Positions 32,956 through 42,565 of a DNA stretch of 64,000 nucleotides are shown piece after piece. The stretch's first letter is position 1; the number at the start of each line of letters is the position of its first letter. The notes under the pieces were generated by a model, which worked only from the letters and a program-made list of their open reading frames with translations, searched no databases and was not told where the DNA came from. Source of the stretch: Spirochaetales bacterium (GTDB lineage Bacteria > Spirochaetota > Spirochaetia > UBA9216). Made by a program: the position numbers and the translations under genes. The DNA is taken from the NCBI GenBank assembly GCA_016839055.1, contig JAEKNX010000005.1, positions 1 to 64,000 of the forward strand, in the 5' to 3' direction.

Positions 32956-34464
32956 CTATACGAACTTCTCTCTAATCTTAGAGCTTACATAGTCGAGGAT
33001 TGCGACTGTTATAGCAATGAACCATACCGCAATTCCGGCGGACTTATAGTCAAGCAGTCTTATGTACTGAACAAGCAGGAATCCTATTCCGCCTCCGCCG
33101 ACCATACCTATGACTGTAGACATTCGGACATTTATGTCCCAGCGGTAGATAGTAAACGAAACAAAGGGCGGAATCATCTGAGGCACAACGGCAAACATTA
33201 TAGTCTGAAGCTTGTTCGCGCCTGTTGCCTGAATTGCCTCAATTGGGCCCGGATCAATACTTTCTATTGCCTCAGAGTAGAGTTTTCCGAGAGCGGCAAT
33301 TGTATGGATTGTAAGTGCAATAATGCCCGCGAAGGGCCCGAGGCCTACCCATACAACGGCAATGAGCGCCCATATCATCGGTTCGATAGAACGCGTAATA
33401 TTAAAGATAGTCCTTATTATGTAATAGATGGTTATTGTTATCCACGAACCTGACATCAGGTTGCGCGCCGCGAGAAAACTCAAAGGGATGGCAAGTATTA
33501 TGCCGAAGAAGGTCGCCATCATTCCCATGAAGATAGTCTCAAGCATAAGCTCAATTGTCAGAAGCAGGGGCTCACTTGGCTTCAGCGGGCCTACATCCGA
33601 TGTCTGCCGGGCATGAACGTGATGAATCTGCTGTCCGACCGCGCTCGGCGGCGTTAATCGGTAAGGCATTACGAGGTCAAATGTGAAACTGCCGTCTGCA
33701 TCAGTAATTAAGCTTATATACTCACCATCCTGCCGGGGCCGGAACTCATTTCCAATCGAGTCTTCCCAGTATATGAAGGTCACTGTATCCGGTTCGAAGC
33801 CGCTGCCTTCAAGATGCAGAACCGAACCCTTAACCGCCTCATTTTTTTCATCGAGCGTAGACATATTACCATAGGTCGGTGTTGATTTTATATAAGGTTT
33901 ACCCTCGATGTACTCCGGAATAGGAGGAGGATTGACCGAGTCGTCGGCCAATATTGCGGCCTTGGCCTCGACCGATGAGGTATCCCGGGTTACGGCAGCT
34001 TCCCAGGGCCAGAGAATCCTGGACAGCGGAGGCCATGCATCGGGAAATTCCTTCACCATCTTGTAGACGTCTATCTCGCTTATCTGCCATCCGAGGGAAA
34101 AGAACAGTAATAGTACCAGGGTGAATATCCCAATACCCTTGGTCTTACGTCCCTTGGCAACATGGTAGGCATCATAGATAATCCACAGCCAGAGGAGGGC
34201 AAGAACGGCACTGATGAAGATTACAAACATTGGCTGCCTGCTGAATGATTTTACAAACTTATCCGCATATGTAAGCTCACGGTGGGCAAGTAAGGTCAGT
34301 CTCCAGAGAAAAAGTCCGATTATACTTATAAACGAGAAGAATAGCAGAAGACCTCGTTTTATCCTGTGTGAAAAAAGTTGTCCCAGCCCCGGGACAATAG
34401 CTGACAGAACTGCGGCAAACGGGGCGGCAATCAGAGGTATTTTTATGATTTTGGTATTACGCAT
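32956..34464 (-). CDS. phnE: PhnE-type ABC permease with an N-terminal membrane and Ig-like extension
   Basis: The C-terminal part (about 300-502) is a PhnE-type permease, with ETIFMGMMATFFGIILAIPL, the EAA-type loop EAIESIDPGPIEAIQATGA and GMVGGGGIGFLLVQYIR. PhnE is normally about 260 residues; this one has 502. The first 130 residues hold about four membrane segments, starting with VPGLGQLFSHRIKRGLLLF. Residues about 205-290 form a beta-rich extracytoplasmic domain (GSVLHLEGSGFEPDTVTF, DADGSFTFDLVMPYRL) like IPT/Ig folds. The start follows GGAGG and overlaps phnC by 8 bases. Confidence 0.85.
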   Translation of the reverse strand: MRNTKIIKIPLIAAPFAAVLSAIVPGLGQLFSHRIKRGLLLFFSFISIIGLFLWRLTLLAHRELTYADKFVKSFSRQPMFVIFISAVLALLWLWIIYDAYHVAKGRKTKGIGIFTLVLLLFFSLGWQISEIDVYKMVKEFPDAWPPLSRILWPWEAAVTRDTSSVEAKAAILADDSVNPPPIPEYIEGKPYIKSTPTYGNMSTLDEKNEAVKGSVLHLEGSGFEPDTVTFIYWEDSIGNEFRPRQDGEYISLITDADGSFTFDLVMPYRLTPPSAVGQQIHHVHARQTSDVGPLKPSEPLLLTIELMLETIFMGMMATFFGIILAIPLSFLAARNLMSGSWITITIYYIIRTIFNITRSIEPMIWALIAVVWVGLGPFAGIIALTIHTIAALGKLYSEAIESIDPGPIEAIQATGANKLQTIMFAVVPQMIPPFVSFTIYRWDINVRMSTVIGMVGGGGIGFLLVQYIRLLDYKSAGIAVWFIAITVAILDYVSSKIREKFV

Positions 34465-35248
34465 TGTCGCCTCCGGTTAATGAGCCGGCATTGACCCTGA
34501 CGGCTTCTTCTCCATATATTTCCTTAAACTCGCCGTCGGTCATCTTTCTGATTTCCGCATTACTGCCTTCATAGACGAGGTTTCCGTCCCGAAGTCCGAT
34601 TACTCTCGAGGAATACTGCTGAACAAGATCAAGATAGTGCAGGCTGCACATGATTGTAATATTACGGTTTTTATTAATGTCCTCAAGGTAGCCTAGAATT
34701 GAGTGTGCGAGTACTGGATCAAGGCTTGCCACAGGCTCATCGGCAAGGATCATCAAAGGATCCTGCATGAGTGCTCTGGCAATACCGACTCTCTGCTGTT
34801 GCCCGCCTGAGAGCTCATCTGCCCGTTTTTCGGCCTGATCGGTTATGCCGACCATCTCAAGTGCCTCAAAAGCTTTCTTTCTGTCACTCTTGGGAAAGTG
34901 GTGAAGAAGGCTTGATGACGGTTTAACATATCCAAGCCGCCCCGCGAGTACGTTTGTCATAACGCTGGAACGTTTCACGAGATTGAAATGCTGAAAAATC
35001 ATTCCAATCTGCCGGCGAACTTCCCTGAGGCTTCTACCGTCAGCCTTTGCCACATCTTTTCCGTTCCAGAGGATTTCTCCCTCGGTAGGCTCAATCAGTC
35101 TGTTTATACACCTGAGAAGGGTGGATTTTCCTGAGCCTGACAAACCAATTATTACAAGAAACTCACCGTCTTCGACTTTGAAGCTAATATTTTTAAGCGC
35201 TACAGTTCCGTCGTTATAGATTTTGGTGAGGTTACGAATTTCCAGCAT
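34457..35248 (-). CDS. phnC: Phosphonate-type ABC transporter ATP-binding protein
   Basis: A 263-residue ATPase with Walker A GLSGSGKSTLLRCINRL, Q-loop IGMIFQHFNLV, signature LSGGQQQRVGIARAL, Walker B LMILADEPVASLD and H-loop MCSLHYLD. This closely follows PhnC. It powers uptake with PhnD and PhnE. The ATG at 35248 is preceded by GGAGG; a longer frame begins upstream without support. Confidence 0.92.
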   Translation of the reverse strand: MLEIRNLTKIYNDGTVALKNISFKVEDGEFLVIIGLSGSGKSTLLRCINRLIEPTEGEILWNGKDVAKADGRSLREVRRQIGMIFQHFNLVKRSSVMTNVLAGRLGYVKPSSSLLHHFPKSDRKKAFEALEMVGITDQAEKRADELSGGQQQRVGIARALMQDPLMILADEPVASLDPVLAHSILGYLEDINKNRNITIMCSLHYLDLVQQYSSRVIGLRDGNLVYEGSNAEIRKMTDGEFKEIYGEEAVRVNAGSLTGGDNA

Positions 35249-35307
35249 TGGACCTCCAAAAAAGGGACTGAACAGTAAAGTCAGTCCCAATAAATTGATA
35301 TAGGAAT

Positions 35308-35339
35308 GTTTGATGCTTCCTTATCGGGAAGCATCAAAC
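35308..35339 (-). other. Hairpin between phnD and phnC
   Basis: A perfect 13-bp stem (gtttgatgcttcc with ggaagcatcaaac, 6-base loop). It follows the phnD stop within the operon and has no T run. It would suit an attenuator or an RNA stabiliser that keeps the binding protein more abundant than the ATPase and permease. Confidence 0.6.
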
Positions 35340-35370
35340 TCCGAATTGAAACCAACTTGTTGATTACAAT

Positions 35371-36276
35371 CTATTTATTCAGTTCTTCGATACTGAGGCC
35401 TGCAGCCTGGAGAACCTGTCTGAAGGGATCGTAGAAGGTGTCGTCATGCTTTTCAAGTGCGTTCCACTGGTAAGCGGTCTTGAGAGCATCCTTTCCTTTT
35501 TCGGTGTCAGCAATCTTGAGGAGAGCGTCGACAATTTTCGTTTTCATTTCTTCATCCATGTCGGGAATAAACTGTACGCCGTCATTCGGAATGTTTTCAG
35601 TAACTGCTATTACAACAACCTTGTCCATGACATCGGGGAAGTCTTTTTCAATTCTCGTTCTGGCATCAACGTAGGAAGCTCCTGCGTCGACGTCTCCGTT
35701 GTAGATGGCTGCAACAACACCGTCGTGACTTCCTGCGTCTACTATTCCCTTGAGGCCTGTCTCAGTGTTAACACCGGCTGCTCTGAGGGTAAGCATAGGA
35801 ATTATCCAGCCGCTGGTTGAAAGCGGATCGGGTCTGCCGAAGGTTTTTCCATTGAGATCAGAAACTTTAGTAATTCCGCTGTCGGCTCTAACCATTATCT
35901 GCCCGTTATAGGTCGGAGAACCGTAACGAACTGATACGAGTGCTACATCCGCAACGCCTTTTTCGGCTGCGAGAACGTAGGCGAAGGTTGCAAGGGACGC
36001 CATGTGAGCCGAAGGAGGATCACTTGCCATGGCTTCGATTACACCCGCATACTCTGTTGCAACATTTGTAGCGAAGTAATAGCCTGTTTCATCATGAAGC
36101 ATATCGGCAACTGCCCGAGCTCCGGATGAGACTCTTTCCATTTCTCCAGATGGAACGAATGACCAGACAATCGGATTTTCTTCAGTGCCAAGTTCAGGTG
36201 CTTTTTTACAGCCAGAAATTACAAAAACTGTAAGAAGAACCAAAACTGAAATGGATAGTGAAATTGTTTTTTTCAT
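35371..36276 (-). CDS. phnD: Phosphonate/phosphite-type ABC substrate-binding lipoprotein
   Basis: A 301-residue PhnD-family protein with a lipoprotein signal (LLTVFVISGCKK, Cys at about 23). It shows SFVPSGEMERVSSGARAVAD, family-typical MVRADSGITKVSDLNGKTFG, and DAGSHDGVVAAIYNGDVDAG. It captures the ligand outside the inner membrane and passes it to PhnE. No phosphonate-breakdown genes (phnX, phnGHIJ, ptxD) are in the window, so the ligand could be phosphonate, phosphite or another oxyanion. The start follows GGAGG and a clear promoter. Confidence 0.9.
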   Translation of the reverse strand: MKKTISLSISVLVLLTVFVISGCKKAPELGTEENPIVWSFVPSGEMERVSSGARAVADMLHDETGYYFATNVATEYAGVIEAMASDPPSAHMASLATFAYVLAAEKGVADVALVSVRYGSPTYNGQIMVRADSGITKVSDLNGKTFGRPDPLSTSGWIIPMLTLRAAGVNTETGLKGIVDAGSHDGVVAAIYNGDVDAGASYVDARTRIEKDFPDVMDKVVVIAVTENIPNDGVQFIPDMDEEMKTKIVDALLKIADTEKGKDALKTAYQWNALEKHDDTFYDPFRQVLQAAGLSIEELNK

Positions 36277-36305
36277 ATTTTCCTCCGTTATATTATTAAC
36301 TCCTA

Positions 36306-36334
36306 ATTATACGCCCCACCTATAAAATGTGCAA
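36306..36334 (-). promoter_or_regulatory. Promoter of the phnDCE operon
   Basis: On the minus strand, TTGCAC (36334-36329), a 17-bp spacer and TATAAT (36311-36306) lie 29 bases before the phnD ATG. I see no convincing Pho-box direct repeat. Confidence 0.6.
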
Positions 36335-36361
36335 TCCAATAAATTGAAAATGTCTTCGGAC

Positions 36362-36390
36362 TTGAATTGACGATACTATTAGGATATTAT
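36362..36390 (+). promoter_or_regulatory. Promoter of the acyltransferase gene (leaderless arrangement)
   Basis: TTGAAT (36362-36367), a 17-bp spacer and TATTAT (36385-36390) lie seven bases before the ATG at 36398. No Shine-Dalgarno sequence is present. Confidence 0.55.
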
Positions 36391-36397
36391 TATAGAC

Positions 36398-37546
36398 ATG
36401 AATGAAAATAATGATGAGTTTATAGATATCAGGCCTTATTCCGATGAGCAGTTTCCGGCAATAAAGAAGCGGCTTGCGGATAATAAATACCTACAGGGTT
36501 TTCTCCGGGGCCTCAAGTGGCCTCAGTGTCCTAAGTTGTTTGAGCCTGCCGCCGAGAAGCTTATTGGCCTGTATATCAGACGTGAGCTTGGAAAGATAAA
36601 GACAATAGAAGAATTTCAGAAAGATCTGATAGTTGCAAAGCTCATGCAGTGGATTGTGGACAAGACTACCGACGGCGTTAGCAGTTCAGGATTGGAGAAT
36701 CTGGACAAAAACATGTCTTATCTGTTCATCAGCAACCACAGGGATATTGTGCTTGATTCCGCGCTTATCAATTACTTTCTGGTTCATGATAATTTTGATA
36801 CAACCCAGATTGCATTCGGCGATAATCTTCTTATAAACGATTTTGTCAGCGATCTCATCAGGATTAACAAATCATTTATTGTGAGGAGGAATCTGCCTTT
36901 AAGAGAGCAGATACAGGCTTCCATCACTCTCTCAAAATATATAAATCACACCCTTGAAACGGGAGATTCCATCTGGATTGCTCAAAAGGAAGGCAGGTCT
37001 AAGGACGGTGCCGATCTGACAAATCCAGCAATTATTAAGATGTTTTATCTTTCTCAGCGAAAGAGCGGCGTCGACTTCTCTAATTTCATCAATAAATGCA
37101 GGATTGTACCCGTTTCAATTTCTTACGAGCTCGATCCATGCGACACCCTCAAGGGATGGGAAGTTCACAGGATGGAAACCCGCGAGGCGTTTTTGAAGAC
37201 AAAGACGATGGATCTTATCAGCATGTGGACCGGAATGAAGGGTGCCAAGGGGCATGTTCATATTCATTACGGAAAACCGCTTGAGGGGACGTTCTTAAAC
37301 GACAAGGAGGTAGCCCTTGCCCTGGACAGGGAGATTCACCGAGGTTACAAGCTGTGGTCGAGCAATTACATCTCCTATGATGAGATAAACCAGACCGGAA
37401 AGTATGCCGACAGGTATAGTGAGGAAGAACGCACTGACTTTCTAAGCAGATACAGGAAACTTGGTGAACCGGTCCTCCAAAAAGTGTTGAGCATGTACGC
37501 CCGTCCGGTCACCAATCAGGAAGAAGCTGTATTTACTAATGAATAG
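36398..37546 (+). CDS. Glycerolipid acyltransferase (PlsC/PlsB-like)
   Basis: A 382-residue protein with the acyltransferase signature: FISNHRDIVLDSALIN at about residue 110, KSFIVRRNLPLREQ (about 162), IWIAQKEGRSKDG (about 195) and a later CRIVPVSISYELDP. Such enzymes put acyl chains on glycerol phosphates or related lipids at the inner membrane. There is no membrane helix. The sequence type, with NHRD instead of the classic NHxxxxD spacing, resembles a group also found in Bacteroidota. A lipoprotein gene overlaps it by 8 bases. Confidence 0.8.
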   Translation: MNENNDEFIDIRPYSDEQFPAIKKRLADNKYLQGFLRGLKWPQCPKLFEPAAEKLIGLYIRRELGKIKTIEEFQKDLIVAKLMQWIVDKTTDGVSSSGLENLDKNMSYLFISNHRDIVLDSALINYFLVHDNFDTTQIAFGDNLLINDFVSDLIRINKSFIVRRNLPLREQIQASITLSKYINHTLETGDSIWIAQKEGRSKDGADLTNPAIIKMFYLSQRKSGVDFSNFINKCRIVPVSISYELDPCDTLKGWEVHRMETREAFLKTKTMDLISMWTGMKGAKGHVHIHYGKPLEGTFLNDKEVALALDREIHRGYKLWSSNYISYDEINQTGKYADRYSEEERTDFLSRYRKLGEPVLQKVLSMYARPVTNQEEAVFTNE

Positions 37547-38219
37547 GATGATGAAGCTTATTGCCGCAGCCGCGGCAGCACTTTTGTTCTCATGCGGGAA
37601 CAACCCTCCTGATATAAACCAGCTTAACAGCCAGATTAATTTAAGAAAATCTCCTATAACCGGCGCGGTCACCGCGGAACTCCTTGTCCTTTTGAACGCG
37701 GATGATGAGGATGGGGATGAAGATATTGAAACAATCTATGTGATAGACGACGAGAGCGGAATACTCTGGTCTGCCGAGCGCGGAAGCTGGGCAGTCAGGA
37801 ATAACAGGGGAATGACCTGGATAGGCTCAGAGAGGTTCATCCTGCCCTATGGAGAGCTTCCGGCTCCGGGCAGATACCGAGTGATTGTAACCGATAGAGG
37901 CGGTGAGCGGGTCGAGGGCACTGCCTTCATTCCGCTTGTGAAACAGCTTCCTGAAGATGCTGTCTATCCCGAGCTGCTCTTCGGTAAGGATGATCTAATC
38001 GAGGTTAAGAGCCTTGAAAAAAACAACATTGTCTCTTTTTATGATATTAGTGGGAATCTTCTTTCTTCCTTCTCTATAACACCCGGAACCTTCAGATGTA
38101 AAGATCTTAATAACGGAGAAAAAATTTTTTCAGAATACAGATACGTGGATATCGGTTATTATAATAACAGCCTGGGAACAGGCCTTATTAAAGGTTCATA
38201 TGAGAGGAGAAGCGAATGA
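37539..38219 (+). CDS. Lipoprotein of unknown function
   Basis: A 226-residue protein with a lipoprotein signal ([16 protein letters not shown], Cys at about 19), then a beta-rich extracytoplasmic body with an acidic stretch ([20 protein letters not shown]). The start at 37539 overlaps the acyltransferase; the ATG pair a few codons on (37548-37553) is an alternative. It overlaps kbl by 4 bases (ATGA). I do not recognise the family. Its place between a lipid acyltransferase and kbl gives no clear function. Confidence 0.75.
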   Translation: MNRMMKLIAAAAAALLFSCGNNPPDINQLNSQINLRKSPITGAVTAELLVLLNADDEDGDEDIETIYVIDDESGILWSAERGSWAVRNNRGMTWIGSERFILPYGELPAPGRYRVIVTDRGGERVEGTAFIPLVKQLPEDAVYPELLFGKDDLIEVKSLEKNNIVSFYDISGNLLSSFSITPGTFRCKDLNNGEKIFSEYRYVDIGYYNNSLGTGLIKGSYERRSE

Positions 38220-39403
38220 GCCAAAGCTTACTGAAATTTTATGATGATGAGAGTAATCTTCTAAAAGAGAAGGGCTTTTACAAGGAGGAGAGAATCATTT
38301 CCTCTCCCCAGCAGGCCGAGATTGAAGTAGAGGGAGGACGAAAGGTACTTAACTTCTGCGCCAATAATTATCTCGGCCTCGCTGATGATCCGCGGCTGAT
38401 AGAAAGTGCTAAAGAGGGGCTCGACGAGTTCGGATACGGCCTGTCGTCGGTTAGGTTCATTTGCGGTACGCAGACGGTTCACAAGAAGCTTGAGAACGCG
38501 ATAAGCGGGTTCCTTGGAACCGAAGATACCATCCTCTATTCCTCCTGCTTCGACGCAAACGGAGGCCTTTTTGAGACCATTTTAGGTGAAGAAGACGCGG
38601 TTATCTCCGACGCGCTTAATCACGCGAGCATTATTGACGGAATCAGACTCTGTAAGGCTCAACGTTTCCGCTACTCAAATAGTAATATGGAAGAACTAGA
38701 GGACTGTCTTAAAAAAAGCAGTTCCTGCCGTTTCAGATTGATAGCCACCGACGGTGTCTTTTCAATGGACGGGACAATAGCCAATCTTAAGGGCATATGT
38801 GATCTGGCCGAACGCTATGATGCCCTCGTGATGGTGGATGACTCTCATGCTGTAGGTTTTATCGGAGAAACAGGCGCGGGTACTCCCGAGTACTGCGGGG
38901 TGAGCGGGCGAGTGGATATTATTACCGGGACCCTCGGTAAGGCCCTCGGAGGAGCCTCCGGCGGATATACTTCCGGACGGAAGGAAATTATCGGCTGGCT
39001 GCGTCAGCGGTCGAGACCCTACCTTTTTTCGAATTCACTCGCGCCGGTTATGGCATATACGGCTATTATAACAATAGAACTCGTTAAAAACGCCGACGAA
39101 CTCCGGGCGGCACTGCGGGCGAATACCGATCTCTTCAGAAACGGCCTAAAGAAAGCTGGATTCACCCTGGTAGACGGAGAGCATCCGATAGTGCCGCTGA
39201 TGCTTTTTGAGGCGCCTCTCGCGGTTAAAATGGCCGACATGCTCCTTGAGAAGGGAGTCTATGCAATCGGGTTCTGTTATCCGGTAGTGCCTGAAGGTCA
39301 GGCCCGTATCCGGTTTCAGATGTCGGCCGCTCACAGCAGGCAGCAGATCGAAACCGCCCTTAGCGTCATCATCGACTGCGGAAAAGAGCTCAGGGTCATC
39401 TGA
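38216..39403 (+). CDS. kbl: 2-amino-3-ketobutyrate CoA ligase (glycine C-acetyltransferase)
   Basis: Kbl splits 2-amino-3-oxobutyrate with CoA into glycine and acetyl-CoA. The 395 residues show family motifs [70 protein letters not shown] and the PLP lysine in [17 protein letters not shown] (about 243). It overlaps tdh by one base, and together they convert threonine to glycine. Confidence 0.96.
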   Translation: MSQSLLKFYDDESNLLKEKGFYKEERIISSPQQAEIEVEGGRKVLNFCANNYLGLADDPRLIESAKEGLDEFGYGLSSVRFICGTQTVHKKLENAISGFLGTEDTILYSSCFDANGGLFETILGEEDAVISDALNHASIIDGIRLCKAQRFRYSNSNMEELEDCLKKSSSCRFRLIATDGVFSMDGTIANLKGICDLAERYDALVMVDDSHAVGFIGETGAGTPEYCGVSGRVDIITGTLGKALGGASGGYTSGRKEIIGWLRQRSRPYLFSNSLAPVMAYTAIITIELVKNADELRAALRANTDLFRNGLKKAGFTLVDGEHPIVPLMLFEAPLAVKMADMLLEKGVYAIGFCYPVVPEGQARIRFQMSAAHSRQQIETALSVIIDCGKELRVI

Positions 39404-40428
39404 TGAAGGCCCTCGCGAAGATAAAACGTGAGGAGGGGCTCTGGCTAATCGACGCTCCGGTTCCCGAATGCGGTCATAATGATCTTCTTATTAAAATCAA
39501 GATAACCGCCATATGCGGTACTGATGTGCATATTTTCAACTGGGACGAATGGTCAAAAAAGACTATTCCAGTACCGATGATTACCGGTCATGAGTTCGTC
39601 GGTATTGTCCAGCAGGTGGGCAGCGAGGCAAGCGGTTTTGCTATTGGCGACAGGGTAACCGGGGAAGGTCATCTTACCTGCGGACACTGCCGTAACTGCA
39701 GGGCGGGCAAGAGGCACCTCTGCAGAAATACCAGCGGAATAGGCGTGAACCGTAACGGCTGCTTTGCCGAGTACCTTGTTCTTCCGGCATATAACGCGTT
39801 TAAGCTTGATGATTATATCTCTGATGAGATAGCGGCGGTCTTCGATCCGCTGGGAAACGCCGTACATACGGCTCTGTCATTCGATCTTGTAGGTGAGGAT
39901 GTTCTTATAACCGGTGCCGGACCCATAGGCATCATGGCCGCAGCCGTTGCCAGGCATGCCGGAGCACGTTATATAATCATTACCGATGTAAATGATTACC
40001 GTCTGGAACTCGCCCGCAGAATGGGGGCTACGAAGGCCGTTAACGTCAGCCGCGACAGTATTCCCGATGTGATGAGCGAACTTCACATGCTCGAAGGTTT
40101 CGATATCGGACTCGAGATGTCCGGGCAGGTTGAGGCTCAGCGACAGATGTTTTCGTTGATGAACAACGGAGGGAAGGTGTCGCTGCTTGGAATACCGTCC
40201 GGAACCTGCGATATAGACTGGAATGAGGTTATCTTTAAGGGACTCACCCTGAAGGGGATCTACGGACGCGAGATGTTTGAAACCTGGTATAAGATGGCCG
40301 CAATGGTCCGGACCGGTCTTGATATTTCCCCGATAATCACCCACCAGATGCCGGTGGATAATTTCCTTGAGGGCTTTGAGATTATGAGATCAGGCCGCTC
40401 CGGGAAAATTCTCCTCCATTGGGACTGA
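39403..40428 (+). CDS. tdh: L-threonine 3-dehydrogenase
   Basis: A zinc- and NAD-dependent medium-chain dehydrogenase that oxidises threonine to 2-amino-3-oxobutyrate, the substrate of the preceding Kbl. The 341 residues show catalytic zinc site [15 protein letters not shown], the GHEFVG motif, the structural-zinc cysteines ([15 protein letters not shown], about 93-107) and the NAD fold ([18 protein letters not shown]). The kbl-tdh order is the common one. Confidence 0.97.
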   Translation: MKALAKIKREEGLWLIDAPVPECGHNDLLIKIKITAICGTDVHIFNWDEWSKKTIPVPMITGHEFVGIVQQVGSEASGFAIGDRVTGEGHLTCGHCRNCRAGKRHLCRNTSGIGVNRNGCFAEYLVLPAYNAFKLDDYISDEIAAVFDPLGNAVHTALSFDLVGEDVLITGAGPIGIMAAAVARHAGARYIIITDVNDYRLELARRMGATKAVNVSRDSIPDVMSELHMLEGFDIGLEMSGQVEAQRQMFSLMNNGGKVSLLGIPSGTCDIDWNEVIFKGLTLKGIYGREMFETWYKMAAMVRTGLDISPIITHQMPVDNFLEGFEIMRSGRSGKILLHWD

Positions 40429-40435
40429 GCCGCAA

Positions 40436-41785
40436 TTATATTTTTTTCAGCATTGCCTGAAGTTTTTCCTTTCCCACAAGATTAATAGGCCTGCTCTCGG
40501 TGTAATCTCGGGCCTTCTTCGAGAAATTTGAACTTGTTACTATCATGCCGCGTCCTACAGAATTTTTCTTCATAGATTCAAGCATTGCGCGGGGGCTTGT
40601 CTCGGAGACAAGATCCGGGACACGGAGGAACCAAATGAGAAGGGGTATCTTCTTGGCGCCCCTCCATTTTGATTCTGCTTCAACTGCTACAATCTGGCAT
40701 CCGTTCGGAATGTCGCCCATGTCTCTGATGCTCATGCCTATGCTTGCCGTAATCTTCTTGCATATGTTTAAAAACTCGTCTCTGCCGGCGGTCAGGTAGT
40801 CTTTCATCATGTCGTCGGTACGAAGATCCTGATATTGGCTGAGTTTTTCGCCCACGTCTTTAAAGGTCGGTTTCTTGGAATATATTTCTTCCCATTGTTC
40901 GATTGCATTGTCAATATCGCGGCGCTGTTCATAACAAAAGGCAAGGAAATATCTTGCAAAAATAATTTCCTGGCCGACATTGTCAGAATTTGCGATAGCC
41001 CTCTCAAGTTCGGAAATAGCGCGTTCGAAATTCTTCACGTTTATATAACATATACCGCGTTCAAGCAGAGATTTTACCTTGAGCTCCGGATCACGCTGCG
41101 ATTTTTCAAAGGCATTGAGTGCTCCGGCGAAGTCTTTCTTGTCTTTCAGTAGTTTTCCGATATAAAAATTAGCCTTGTGGTTTTCGGAATTATAGCGGAG
41201 GGCAAGTTCTAGTTCGGTCTTTGCTTCAGCGGCACGTTTGCTGCGATAGAATATGCTTCCCAGCCGAAAATGAGCATCGGTATGTCTCGGGTTTAATTCG
41301 ATGGTCTTTTTATAGTGGCCTACGGCGCTGTCGGTTTTATTCCGCTGCTCAAAAAGAATCGCGGAGTTATAATACCATTCAGCTTCTTCCGGCTCCATCC
41401 TAATAAGAAGCAGAAATTCTTTCAGGGCTTCTTCAGGCTGATTGAAATCGTTGTAAAGCTTTGCTATAGTTTTCCGGTATTCAACTTCCTTAAGGATGCC
41501 TGTAAACTCACCGTATTCGTTGATCTTCTTCATTTCCATGAGAGCCAGCTCAGATTTGCCGTCGCCAAGATATGACAGCCCGAGGATATAGTGAACTTCA
41601 TAATTTCTGTTGTCATTAGCTAACAGCTGTTTTGCCTGCTTAATTGCAGCTGCATATTTACCCTGCTTGTAGAGATCATAAATACCTGCTACTTTTCTAG
41701 GCGCTAATATTGATTTTAAGACGAATATTATAAGAACGACGAATCCGGCGCCGAAAATAATAATGAATAGTACTACTGGTGCCAT
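40436..41785 (-). CDS. Membrane-anchored TPR protein with a C-terminal Mrr-like domain
   Basis: A 449-residue protein with an N-terminal membrane anchor (residues 4-24), about seven to eight TPR repeats (about 35-330: EYRKTIAKLYNDFNQPEEAL, PEEAEWYYNSAILFEQRNKT, HTDAHFRLGSIFYRSKRAAE), and a C-terminal 115-residue domain. The end reads RGMIVTSSNFSKKARDYTES then INLVGKEKLQAML, as in Mrr-type restriction endonuclease folds. The usual catalytic Q-x-K is replaced by LIWFLRV, so it is probably inactive. It starts behind AGGAG and is divergent from the next TPR gene. The location may be envelope or cytoplasm. Confidence 0.8.
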   Translation of the reverse strand: MAPVVLFIIIFGAGFVVLIIFVLKSILAPRKVAGIYDLYKQGKYAAAIKQAKQLLANDNRNYEVHYILGLSYLGDGKSELALMEMKKINEYGEFTGILKEVEYRKTIAKLYNDFNQPEEALKEFLLLIRMEPEEAEWYYNSAILFEQRNKTDSAVGHYKKTIELNPRHTDAHFRLGSIFYRSKRAAEAKTELELALRYNSENHKANFYIGKLLKDKKDFAGALNAFEKSQRDPELKVKSLLERGICYINVKNFERAISELERAIANSDNVGQEIIFARYFLAFCYEQRRDIDNAIEQWEEIYSKKPTFKDVGEKLSQYQDLRTDDMMKDYLTAGRDEFLNICKKITASIGMSIRDMGDIPNGCQIVAVEAESKWRGAKKIPLLIWFLRVPDLVSETSPRAMLESMKKNSVGRGMIVTSSNFSKKARDYTESRPINLVGKEKLQAMLKKI

Positions 41786-41860
41786 ATATTATACTCCTGG
41801 TAAAGATTAATCTGTAATTCCAAGAGTGTCAAATGTTATGCCTGAAAAAAAGAGGATTGT

Positions 41861-42562
41861 ATGAAAAAAAAGCTATTGTTTTTAATTCTGATTTCAATTT
41901 CCGCTCATCAGCTGATAGGCCAGAACATGTTTAAAGAGGGTGAGGCTCTGCTTCTGGATAACAGGCTTTCAGATGCGGCCGTAATGTTTGAGGCGGTAAT
42001 TGATCAGGATCCGGCAAATTCGGCTGCATATCTTTATCTTGGTTATATTTATGAAGTAAAGCAGGATTACAATTCAGCAGTGATGGTTCTCTCACAAGGC
42101 CTAACCGCTGTCGACAGAGATCAAGATAAGTTCTATTTTAATATAGCAAATAATTATTTTAAAGACGGTGACTATAAGAGCGCCGCTGAGATGTATTCAA
42201 AGGCAGTTCGAAGCAGAACGGGCTTCGCCGAACCCTACTTGAATAGGGCTAACTGCAGGGTCAAAACAGAGGAGTATTCACTGGCTGTGAGGGACTACCG
42301 CCTTTACCTCAATATGAAACCTGCAGCCCCCCAGCGAAGCAGTATCGAAAAGATGATTTCAATGCTGGAGCTCACTATTGTCGAGGATGAAAAACGCCGA
42401 GAAGATGATGAGCGGCGGCGGCTTACCGAGGCAGCCAGACAAAAGGCTCTTCTTGATTCAGTCCTGAATTCTTTGAGTAATGCCGGTTCGGATACTACCA
42501 ATCTTTCGGCAGAATCCGAGAATATAGAAGATATTGAGTTAGAATTAGATATAGAGGATTAA
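41861..42562 (+). CDS. Exported TPR protein
   Basis: A 233-residue protein with a signal peptide (residues 1-20), four TPR-type repeats (about 25-165: AVMFEAVIDQDPANSAAYLY and so on), and a charged helical tail rich in Arg/Glu (about 170-200: EDEKRREDDERRRLTEAARQ) that ends in a very acidic stretch. Probably periplasmic. It is followed after 3 bases by the large TPR gene, so the two are co-translated. No function can be assigned from sequence. Confidence 0.78.
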   Translation: MKKKLLFLILISISAHQLIGQNMFKEGEALLLDNRLSDAAVMFEAVIDQDPANSAAYLYLGYIYEVKQDYNSAVMVLSQGLTAVDRDQDKFYFNIANNYFKDGDYKSAAEMYSKAVRSRTGFAEPYLNRANCRVKTEEYSLAVRDYRLYLNMKPAAPQRSSIEKMISMLELTIVEDEKRREDDERRRLTEAARQKALLDSVLNSLSNAGSDTTNLSAESENIEDIELELDIED

Positions 42563-42565
42563 TAA

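Noticed and set aside
40650-40790. Active restriction endonuclease in the TPR protein
   Set aside because: The Mrr-like C-terminal domain lacks the catalytic Q-x-K pattern, so I call it Mrr-like only.
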